Below, in pieces: positions 1 through 4,856 of a DNA stretch of 5,227 nt (within the stretch, counting starts at the first letter, position 1; the number at the start of each line of letters is the position of its first letter). Location: positions 1 to 5,227 of the forward strand of contig JAHELX010000476.1 of assembly GCA_024643945.1 (NCBI GenBank). The letters run 5' to 3'. The DNA comes from Anaerolineales bacterium (GTDB taxonomy: Bacteria; Chloroflexota; Anaerolineae; 4572-78; NAK82). The notes below the pieces were generated by a model. That model had not been told where the DNA came from. It made no database searches and was given only the letters and a program-made list of their open reading frames with translations. A program made the translations under genes and the position numbers.

Positions 1-753
1 CCCACGCCCTGGGGTCCGCCGGGGGTGGCGGAGGGAACCGGCTCGCACCTTCATCCATGGCTGGTGACGGCCGGCAAAGGAGCTCTCAAGACCACCATCT
101 CCGCGACGGCTGGCCGCCGCCTCGCGACCATTGCGGAGAGTCAGCTTCCATTCGTCGTGACGCATCGGTCTGCGGAGACGCGGCTGATGTTGATTATGTC
201 CCGTTCGGCCCGCTATCGATCTTTTGCCACTGGAGCCGCATCGCCTTTTGAGGAGGGCTGGGTGGCGATGCAAGGCTGGGGACTCAGCTTCCGCGCCTAC
301 TCCGTGAGAGGACTGGTCACGGAGATAGAACCAGGACTGTTCCTGACGGAACGTGGCCAACTTGTGGAGACCGGCGCATTGCCCAAGGCGGCGGCAGTTT
401 GGACAGCCGAGGTACCCAGGCCGGTGAACATCGCCCGCTTCCTGGCAGGTGGGATGTTCGCCTTCGCGCTGAGTGCCGGGGTGCAATACCTGGGGGATGT
501 TGGCAATCCACATCTCAGTGGAGCACAAGTGACCAGGCGATCTGTGTGGGCTGGTTTAGGAGGGCTGGGCGCATGGGGAGTTGGAACGACAACAACTACA
601 GCTCTTATCTGGGCTGGCGCTGGGTCTGGGGCAGGTCCCATTGGCATCGGTGTGGGGTTCGTCACCGGCTTCATCTGGTTTGGATTTATTCAGCCGGCGA
701 TATTTGAAGACCGTGGCTTGAATCCCAAACGGAATCTAGCCCCCCTTCCATAA
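1..753 (+). CDS. C-terminal end of an RHS-type polymorphic toxin, glycine-rich membrane-hairpin tip (5' partial)
   Basis: The frame is open from base 1, so this is the 3' end of a longer gene; the GTG at 25 is an internal valine, not a start. The visible 250 residues begin with the core end PTPWGPPGV, the same motif that closes the RHS core in the two cassettes downstream. Then comes a variable domain. Residues 10-140 are mixed polar sequence with no motif I recognise. Hydrophobic stretches follow at about 147-164, 181-205 (rich in Gly and Thr) and 213-235 (PIGIGVGFVTGF...QPAIF). The protein ends RNLAPLP. The last 100 residues resemble the end of the cassette 2 product (NPHL against DPYL, a VGT turn, IGIGVGFV-like segments, a terminal R-x-LAPL). 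Inferred role: toxic tip of a surface-displayed RHS protein acting on membranes. Its neighbour 26 bases downstream is the presumed immunity gene. RHS tip placement is fairly sure; the membrane activity is a guess from composition. Confidence 0.75.
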   Translation, partial: PTPWGPPGVAEGTGSHLHPWLVTAGKGALKTTISATAGRRLATIAESQLPFVVTHRSAETRLMLIMSRSARYRSFATGAASPFEEGWVAMQGWGLSFRAYSVRGLVTEIEPGLFLTERGQLVETGALPKAAAVWTAEVPRPVNIARFLAGGMFAFALSAGVQYLGDVGNPHLSGAQVTRRSVWAGLGGLGAWGVGTTTTTALIWAGAGSGAGPIGIGVGFVTGFIWFGFIQPAIFEDRGLNPKRNLAPLP

Positions 754-779
754 TGTGACACGAAAGAGAAGTCTTCACA

Positions 780-1433
780 ATGGAAAACTACAACTGTGCC
801 ATTATGTTTCTTGGAGGAGCAGGATTGTTTCTGATTGTCATAGGTGGTGGCATTCGGCTGGGCTATGGGAGGAGATGGTACTTAGGCCCTGATGACCCCA
901 TATTCTACCCCAAACAAGGAGTCTATGGCCCCGTCCCGCTCGGTTTATCCTTCTGGTGTATACTCTTAGTGCTTGTTCTTCCTGAACCTTGGGAGACTTT
1001 CGCCACTTGGGTAGCATTTTCTTTTGCTATTTTGTCCATCTTCTTGATCGGCCTGCAGCCGTGGTGGATCAAGCCAGCCTGGGTACGCTGGCTGGAGGAG
1101 GAGAACGACGATATCCTCGACCGGCTGATTCAGGAAGCGTGTTGGACAAAAGATTGGGAGAAGCGAATTGCCACCCAGGAAGGATTGGAAGCGTGGGTGG
1201 CGCAAGTGAGAGAGAAATGGGGAGAGCCTCGGGTCAAATTGTCACCCCGGCCAGGACACCCTTCCATTCCCAAGGAGGCGCGAGGTAGGTGGATCCTCAG
1301 TATCGCGGTTATCGTGGTGTCTTCGGTGTTGGGCCAGCTCTTCCTGGGTAACGGGCTGATTGGGTTCATGGCTGGTTGGGGAGTACTACTGGTCATTTAC
1401 TTGCTGCAGCCAAAAGAGCGAGCGGGAGACTAA
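780..1433 (+). CDS. Predicted multi-pass membrane immunity protein, partner of tip 1
   Basis: The product has 217 residues and I do not recognise a named family. Hydrophobic segments lie at about 6-26, 52-69, 74-93, 170-189 and 191-209, so four or five membrane passes are likely. A charged stretch between them (97-165) carries KPAWVRWLEEE, a WEKRIATQEGLE motif and VREKWGE. The protein at 2728-3246 has the same framework in the same order: WYL near residue 33, PLG near 53, KPxWxRxLE, (K)I-T-EG and K-(W/Y)-GE. That makes the two paralogues. The start is ATG 780 with a weak purine-rich site (AGAGAAG, 765-771) eight bases upstream. The gene begins 26 bases after the toxin-like stop, so they are probably cotranscribed. 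By position and by coupling to a membrane-type tip I infer an immunity protein sitting in the inner membrane. The gene could instead be a chaperone or export partner. Confidence 0.72.
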   Translation: MENYNCAIMFLGGAGLFLIVIGGGIRLGYGRRWYLGPDDPIFYPKQGVYGPVPLGLSFWCILLVLVLPEPWETFATWVAFSFAILSIFLIGLQPWWIKPAWVRWLEEENDDILDRLIQEACWTKDWEKRIATQEGLEAWVAQVREKWGEPRVKLSPRPGHPSIPKEARGRWILSIAVIVVSSVLGQLFLGNGLIGFMAGWGVLLVIYLLQPKERAGD

Positions 1434-1440
1434 GCGCGAC

Positions 1441-1557
1441 GCAAGCAGGGGCTGTGAACCGCTGAGGCTGCTGATAGACGGTGACAGCGCTGAGGGCACG
1501 GAGGCATATTCAGTGCCCTCAGGATGTTTCAGTGCGTCAGCGGTTCCAGCCTCTTGC
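1441..1557. repeat. Large nested inverted repeat between cassettes 1 and 2
   Basis: This imperfect palindrome of 117 bp starts 7 bases after the stop of the membrane gene. Outer arms: GCAAG 1441-1445 pairs with CTTGC 1553-1557. GGCTG 1450-1454 pairs with CAGCC 1547-1551. After a one-base bulge (T1455), GAACCGCTGA 1456-1465 pairs perfectly with TCAGCGGTTC 1537-1546. Nested inside is a second perfect 10-bp stem, CTGAGGGCAC 1490-1499 with GTGCCCTCAG 1513-1522. Its 13-base loop holds GGAGG (1500-1504). There is no T-run after it, so it is not a standard intrinsic terminator. It could be a cruciform-forming recombination site, a mobile palindromic element, or an mRNA structure protecting the upstream transcript. 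The pairing is seen directly; the function is unknown. Confidence 0.7.
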
Positions 1558-2703
1558 CACCCGCGCCGACGGTGTGCTATACCCCGGCCTGCCTGGCGGC
1601 AGCCGGGGCAGGCTACACCCTGCCCGACCCGACCAGCACTTCACTATTGATTGTCGACACGGACGGCATGACCCAAGGCCGTGTGCTGTACGACGGCTAC
1701 GGCGCGGTTCTGACCAGCACTCTCCCCGCCACGCTGACCACCACCCTGGCGGGAAGTGGCGATGTGCCCGACCCGGACACCGGCCTGGTCTACCTGGGTG
1801 ATGGCCGCTGGTACGACCCGGCCTTGGGCCACCCTTTGCAGCCCAATCCGGCCGGCGGCCCGCCAGCGCTGCCTCAGGCGTTGAACCGTTACAGCCCCAC
1901 GCCCTGGGGTCCGCCGGGGGTATCTCAAAGTGTCTCAACACTGTCAGCATTAGCTTTTGCCACTAGCATCGCCAAAAACACTGCGAGCAACGCCCTCGCT
2001 TATGCCGTTGGTGAAACACTTGGAAATACTTACGCCTATGACATCATCACCGTCTCGCGAATGGGCCGCCTTCGCTTTTTGGCAAACAAGGCACTCCTCA
2101 AGCGCGCTGGTGTCTATGATCTGTTTAGCCGCGTGCCAAATACGGGCGGTCGAGGAAGGTCTGCCGAGTATGTCAGCCAGTTAGTGCGTGAGCTAAGCGA
2201 AGACGTGTTTGAGATTGCGGAAGAAACAAATGCCGGACGGGCTATCAATTTGGCCAAACTGCGGGCATTGGGAACCGGGCGATGGGGGATACGCTACGGG
2301 CTTGATGGCCCATTTGAAGTCAGTGGATATAGTTCTGCGCGGATGGCCGGTTATGGCTTTTTCAGCGCTTTTTGGCGAGACACTGCTTGGAATGCCGCGA
2401 TTGCTATTGCAATCGAGACACCATTCTTCATTAACAATATATGGAGCGATCCATACTTGACCCGTACGCAGAAAGAGTGGCAGGCAGGTATTACCTTAAT
2501 TTGGTATTGTGGGAACAGCAGGCAGTGCAGCAGCAATTGGAGCTGCTTTTGGTAACATGCCTGGAGCGATCGTCGGTTTTGTCGTAGGACTTGGATATGA
2601 GTACGTTATCGTGCCTTTCCTAATTCGCCCGGCAGTCTATCAGTTCACAGGAGTTGATCCTTACGACCGAACGCGTAGGCTAGCTCCGTTGAATTTCCCA
2701 TAG
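1524..2703 (+). pseudogene. Orphan RHS core fragment plus membrane-hairpin tip, frameshifted (cassette 2)
   Basis: Frame 1524-2502 encodes an RHS core fragment: DTDGMTQGRVLYDGYGAVLTS at residues 45-65, PDPDTGLVYLGDGRWYDPA at 82-100, LQPNPAGGPP at 105-114 and NRYSPTPWGPPGV at 121-133. A variable domain follows (134-326). The frame then runs into a stop at 2553-2555. The end of the domain continues in the next frame as GIVGTAGSAAAIGAAFGN (from 2503), through IRPAVYQF and DRTRRLAPLNFP, to TAG 2701-2703. Removing one T from the TTT at 2500-2502 restores one reading frame of 392 residues with no other change. The restored C-terminus matches the cassette 1 tip in order and character. ATG 1524 has no properly spaced ribosome site (GGAGG at 1500-1504 is too far and in a hairpin loop). 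The fragment is therefore probably not translated by itself and serves as a silent tip. A sequencing error at 2500 is possible. Confidence 0.75.
1896..1921 (+). repeat. Core-end direct repeat at the tip exchange boundary
   Basis: These 26 bases are identical to window positions 1-26 and encode PTPWGPPG plus the start of the next codon. A near-identical copy lies at about 3492-3513, with one G for C change at 3504. In every copy the coding sequence becomes unrelated at or just after the PGV codon; copies 1 and 3 share VAEG beyond it. It is part of a longer repeat, since the whole GLVYLGDGRWY to PGV stretch recurs in cassettes 2 and 3. It marks the junction between conserved RHS core and variable toxin domain and is the likely site of homologous tip exchange. 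Confidence 0.8.
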
Positions 2704-2711
2704 GTTGGAGT

Positions 2712-2717
2712 AAGGAG
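2712..2717 (+). promoter_or_regulatory. Strong ribosome binding site for the second membrane immunity gene
   Basis: AAGGAG lies ten bases before ATG 2728, in the short gap after the stop of the broken tip (2701-2703). It is the best Shine-Dalgarno match in the window. It indicates that the immunity-like gene is translated independently of the disrupted toxin frame. Confidence 0.7.
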
Positions 2718-2727
2718 ACATCGAACT

Positions 2728-3246
2728 ATGTGGCGCCTTGTCTGTTGGTTCTCTCTGGGTATCCCCTTTTTCTTGATGGGATTGGCTGTACGTAAAGGAT
2801 GGATAAACAAGTGGTATCTACATACACAGCTAATCCCTTACATGCCGCCATCCACCGCATATATTTATTTCCCCTTAGGTTTTGCGTTCTTTCTTCCGCC
2901 TATCATACTTGCGCTTCCGATCAGCGGTGAGATCAAGAGTAACCTAGTTTTTGTAGCGTGGGGGATTTGCTTTCTACTGATAGTAGTTTTTCCCCTCTGG
3001 AAACCAAACTTCCTGAAGCCGGACTGGTTGCGGCGATTAGAGACACAGTATCCACCAGAAGCTATTAAGGTTTTGAAAAGAGAATGGAAAGAGATGAATC
3101 GCGATGAATGGGCGCGCAAGATCGGGACAGAGGAAGGGATGAAAGAGTTGGTGAAGCTGGTTACAGACAAATATGGGGAATACGATGCCAGGCAACAAGC
3201 ATTTGTTAAAATGGAGTTCAGTTCACCCAACAAACATCCCGAGTGA
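2728..3246 (+). CDS. Predicted membrane immunity protein, partner of tip 2
   Basis: The product has 172 residues in an intact frame. Hydrophobic segments lie at about 4-21, 46-64 and 72-91. A charged cytosolic-looking tail follows, with KPDWLRRLE (97-105), an Arg/Lys/Glu-rich helix (111-131), KIGTEEGMKELV (131-142) and DKYGEYD (147-153). The same landmarks occur in the same order in the 780-1433 product, so the two are diverged paralogues. This one stops after the charged tail and lacks the C-terminal hydrophobic pair (170-209) of the other. ATG 2728 is supported by AAGGAG at 2712-2717. The gene starts 24 bases after the tip 2 stop, the same arrangement as in cassette 1 (26 bases). It stays intact although its presumed toxin is frameshifted, which fits immunity to an incoming cognate toxin. 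The family is unrecognised; the immunity role is inferred from position and paralogy. Confidence 0.7.
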   Translation: MWRLVCWFSLGIPFFLMGLAVRKGWINKWYLHTQLIPYMPPSTAYIYFPLGFAFFLPPIILALPISGEIKSNLVFVAWGICFLLIVVFPLWKPNFLKPDWLRRLETQYPPEAIKVLKREWKEMNRDEWARKIGTEEGMKELVKLVTDKYGEYDARQQAFVKMEFSSPNKHPE

Positions 3247-3296
3247 CACTGTTTTTGTCTCAAATATCATCGTTACTATAGCCTCCGCCTTGACAG

Positions 3297-3319
3297 CCGG
3301 GGCGCTGCGCCCGCCCCGG
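3297..3319. repeat. GC-rich stem-loop at the start of the cassette 3 core remnant
   Basis: CCGGGGCG (3297-3304) is a perfect inverted repeat of CGCCCCGG (3312-3319) around a 7-base loop. It lies 50 bases past the stop of the second membrane gene. No T-run follows, so it is not a clear terminator. The matching part of cassette 2 (about 1747-1777) lacks this palindrome. Confidence 0.5.
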
Positions 3320-3336
3320 ACATCGGGCTGGTCTAC

Positions 3337-3363
3337 CCTTCGGGCTGAGCCTCAGGGTAAAGC
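3337..3363. repeat. Short interspersed repeat inserted in RHS core (copy 1)
   Basis: Twenty-seven bases interrupt the core exactly between GLVY and LGDGRWY, as shown by the uninterrupted cassette 2 copy. The segment contains TTCG, then an 11-base odd palindrome CTGAGCCTCAG (3345-3355), and ends GGGTAAAGC. It shares the TTCG...CTCAGG pattern with the second insertion 20 bases downstream. Both look like the CTTCG/CTCAGG mini-repeats dispersed in many Chloroflexota genomes; that attribution is from memory. Confidence 0.65.
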
Positions 3364-3383
3364 CTAGGCGATGGCCGCTGGTA

Positions 3384-3408
3384 TCCTACGCTTCGCTCAG
3401 GACAGGTA
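3384..3408. repeat. Short interspersed repeat inserted in RHS core (copy 2)
   Basis: Between the TGG codon of GRWY (3379-3381) and CCG (3411-3413) there are 29 bases, where cassette 2 has six. The added segment holds ACGCTTCGCTCAGGACAGG (3388-3406) and is flanked by TA on both sides (3382-3383 and 3407-3408), possibly a 2-bp target duplication. The net gain of 23 bases shifts the reading frame. The exact ends are uncertain. Confidence 0.65.
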
Positions 3409-3473
3409 ATCCGGCGCTGGAGCGTCCGCTGCAGCCAGACCCAATTGGCGGCCCGCCCACGCTGCCACAGGCG

Positions 3474-3971
3474 TTGAACCGCTATGCGGCGACGCCCTGG
3501 GGTGCGCCGGGGGTGGCGGAGGGGGCGGCAAGTGATGGATTCTTCTTACGCCTTGCCCTCTCAACCAGAAATCAAATCCCAGGCGCTCTAGCCGGGCTGG
3601 CTATTGACCAGGTTACCATAACTTCCGTTGAAAGACAGATTGTTAAAAGAGCGGTGCCCACTGCTTGGGGGTTGGTGGAGCTAGTTCATCCCCCAACAAC
3701 CGGTTTTGCTGGCCTTGTCACTCGCTTGACGCAGAGTGGGGTAGGACGCAGTTTGACCGGGTTGCCATTAGTTGGCAATCGTATCGCGGCTTACTATGCC
3801 GGTCGGAACGTACGGAGCGTCCAGCGGGCGCTCTTGGGAGAAGCAGTGAGCACTGTAACTACAGTTGGAAATACTCCTGTCCTTCCCCCGGTCCCCTTGA
3901 TGCTAGATCCACGTCTAAACGAGTGGTACGGACAATGTTACCCCGACAGGTGCAAGTCCATCCAGGACTAA
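3474..3971 (+). CDS. Orphan RHS tip of unrecognised toxin type (cassette 3)
   Basis: This open stretch of 165 codons begins in the core end LNRYAATPWGAPGV and runs into a variable domain of about 150 residues. The TTG at 3474 is only the first possible initiator in a frame that is also open upstream through the core remnant. It has no ribosome site, so independent translation is doubtful. The domain starts VAEGAASDGF, sharing VAEG with tip 1, then diverges. It has a hydrophobic, glycine-containing region at 36-45, a basic middle (RQIVKRA, GNRIAAYYAGRNVRSVQRA) and a compact C-terminal end PLMLDPRLNEWYG, followed by a CX4C pair (C155, C160) and KSIQD. I see no catalytic signature of the common nuclease, deaminase or ADP-ribosyltransferase tips. 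It does not resemble tips 1 and 2 and lacks their hairpin and LAPL end. The Imm49-like gene downstream suggests it is a real toxin domain, not noise. Confidence 0.6.
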   Translation: MNRYAATPWGAPGVAEGAASDGFFLRLALSTRNQIPGALAGLAIDQVTITSVERQIVKRAVPTAWGLVELVHPPTTGFAGLVTRLTQSGVGRSLTGLPLVGNRIAAYYAGRNVRSVQRALLGEAVSTVTTVGNTPVLPPVPLMLDPRLNEWYGQCYPDRCKSIQD

Positions 3972-4036
3972 GGAGCCCAGACGCAATAGTTTGGTAGTCA
4001 GTCTGCCAATGTCAAAGAAAGTTGCTAGCAAAGGCC

Positions 4037-4696
4037 ATGGACCACAGTAAGATTCTCAAATTTCTAAACTATTACCAAAAGATATTGAAACCTGCAGATG
4101 ACCAAGACAAGTTTTATCTGGCTATTTGTCAGGTTCAATTAGGGAACTATGCCGAAGCACAGCAGTTGTTCGAAAAGTCCTGTGAAGGCATACTCAAAAC
4201 CAGATTATGGCAGAAAACGAGCCAACCTAATTGGCTGGTTGACATTTGCGTTTTATCCGGCAGAGCAGACCTCTACCCTAAAGTGCTGCGAGAATTAGAA
4301 ACCTATAAGACCGATAGTAGAGGAGACTCCCTCGTTGCATTATATGCTTATGCGCTGATAGAACTGCTCATGCACTTCGAGAATGACATTACGAATTGGA
4401 TACAAGGCCTCTTAAAGAAGCCAAAAGTAAAGGATACGTTTGCCATAGGTCAGACTCTTCAGGCGATTCTAGATGAGGATCAGACTGCTTTGGATAGTGC
4501 GTTAGCTAATTTGCTGAAGGCACATGAAGGTATGGCCAGGTATGGCAATCTGCGCGAAACCGCGGAAGGGCTACTCTGCATGCCGGCAATGTCTCTCACG
4601 TATGTAGCTTTGAAGCGCAAGCTAAAGGTAAGAATAGAGAATGAATACTTGTCTATCAGCTATCTGCAGCACTTGTTGAAATATGGAAGGGAGTAG
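4037..4696 (+). CDS. Imm49-like helical immunity protein, partner of tip 3
   Basis: From ATG 4037 the product has 219 residues, without signal peptide or membrane segment, so it is predicted cytosolic and all-helical. Residues 10-50 look like a TPR pair (YYQKILKPADDQDKFYLAI, LGNYAEAQQLFEKS). Residues 145-195 hold the most family-like part: a helix ALDSALANLLKAHEGMARYG, then RETAEGLLCMPAMSLTYVALKRK, ending with NEYLS. The pattern of a histidine/aromatic helix followed by R-xx-x-(E/D)GLL-xP-x-(A/S)L-xxxA fits my memory of the Imm49 immunity family found beside polymorphic toxins; a plain TPR protein is the alternative. A TTG at 4022 in the same frame would add five residues; neither start has a well spaced ribosome site (AAAGG ends two bases before ATG). 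The gap from the tip 3 stop is 65 bases. Base composition is clearly more AT-rich than the RHS core, which suggests a different origin. Confidence 0.65.
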   Translation: MDHSKILKFLNYYQKILKPADDQDKFYLAICQVQLGNYAEAQQLFEKSCEGILKTRLWQKTSQPNWLVDICVLSGRADLYPKVLRELETYKTDSRGDSLVALYAYALIELLMHFENDITNWIQGLLKKPKVKDTFAIGQTLQAILDEDQTALDSALANLLKAHEGMARYGNLRETAEGLLCMPAMSLTYVALKRKLKVRIENEYLSISYLQHLLKYGRE

Positions 4697-4716
4697 TTAG
4701 TACAGCGAATTGGTCT

Positions 4717-4742
4717 CGAAGGCCATGCCCGTCGTTTTTTTT
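4717..4742 (+). terminator. Possible intrinsic terminator after the Imm49-like gene
   Basis: Twenty bases after the stop, CGA-A-GGC (4717-4723) pairs with GCC-CG-TCG (4727-4734) around a CAT loop, with a small internal loop between the two 3-bp stems. A run of eight T follows directly (4735-4742). The stem is weak, but position and T-run fit a Rho-independent terminator closing cassette 3. It is the only T8 run in the window. Confidence 0.45.
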
Positions 4743-4767
4743 GAACCGTTGATACGTTGGGCTCGCT

Positions 4768-4788
4768 ACCTGTCCTGGTCTGACAGGT
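4768..4788. repeat. Perfect 7-bp stem-loop in the spacer
   Basis: ACCTGTC (4768-4774) pairs with GACAGGT (4782-4788) around a 7-base loop. It lies in the spacer of about 150 bases between the Imm49-like gene and the decayed coding region. No T-run follows. A role is not evident. Confidence 0.45.
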
Positions 4789-4828
4789 CGGAGAAGCCGC
4801 TGAGCAGTTAACTCGTTTCGGTGGCTCC

Positions 4829-4856
4829 CCTGGTCCGCTAGCACAGCTAGGCCAGG
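4829..4856. repeat. Two-part stem-loop in the spacer
   Basis: CCTGG (4829-4833) pairs with CCAGG (4852-4856), and inside it CTAGC (4838-4842) pairs with GCTAG (4846-4850) around ACA. It is separated from the 4768-4788 hairpin by 40 bases and lies at the left edge of the decayed Ig-like coding sequence. Confidence 0.4.

Larger units (their letters stand above)
3285..3473 (+). pseudogene. Decayed RHS core remnant of cassette 3
   Basis: The order of motifs matches the cassette 2 core: PDIGLVY (3316-3336), LGDGRWY (3364-3384), NPALERPLQPDPIGGPP (3408-3458), then LPQAL. They lie in two different frames. An inserted 27-base segment after GLVY brings TGA (3346) and TAA (3358) into the core frame. 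A second insertion inside the WYNP codons adds a net 23 bases and shifts the frame for the rest. Upstream of about 3316 a further shift separates LTAG from PDIG. The core end runs without further damage into the open tip that follows. This remnant cannot be translated as a fusion from any core upstream; its remaining value is as homology for recombination. Confidence 0.72.

Noticed and set aside
297..674. Minus-strand ORF of 125 codons opposite tip 1
   Set aside because: Low-complexity Pro/Ala composition mirrors the glycine-rich + strand, and it has no ribosome site or family character.
1441..1557. Integron attC site
   Set aside because: Size and nested palindrome fit loosely, but the ends lack the RYYYAAC and GTTRRRY boxes, and no integrase is in the window.
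1360..1650. + strand ORF overlapping the end of the first membrane gene
   Set aside because: It crosses the palindrome and the core in the wrong frame; the true core frame is the one giving GLVYLGDGRWYDP.
1537..1950. Minus-strand ORF of 137 codons opposite the RHS core
   Set aside because: It is rich in Arg, Pro and Gly, as expected for the reverse of GC-rich core codons; the + strand there matches the recurrent RHS motif.
2497..2512. Programmed ribosomal frameshift in tip 2
   Set aside because: The site TTAATTTGGT is not a known slippery heptamer and no downstream pseudoknot or stimulator is evident; a simple indel explains it.
3250..3285. Promoter before cassette 3 (TTGTCT and TACTATA-like boxes)
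   Set aside because: The boxes are poor matches, and the frame they would drive is the disrupted core, so the support is too weak.
3173..3367. + strand ORF bridging the second membrane gene and the core remnant
   Set aside because: It joins an out-of-frame part of the immunity gene to the remnant and contains no intact core motif.
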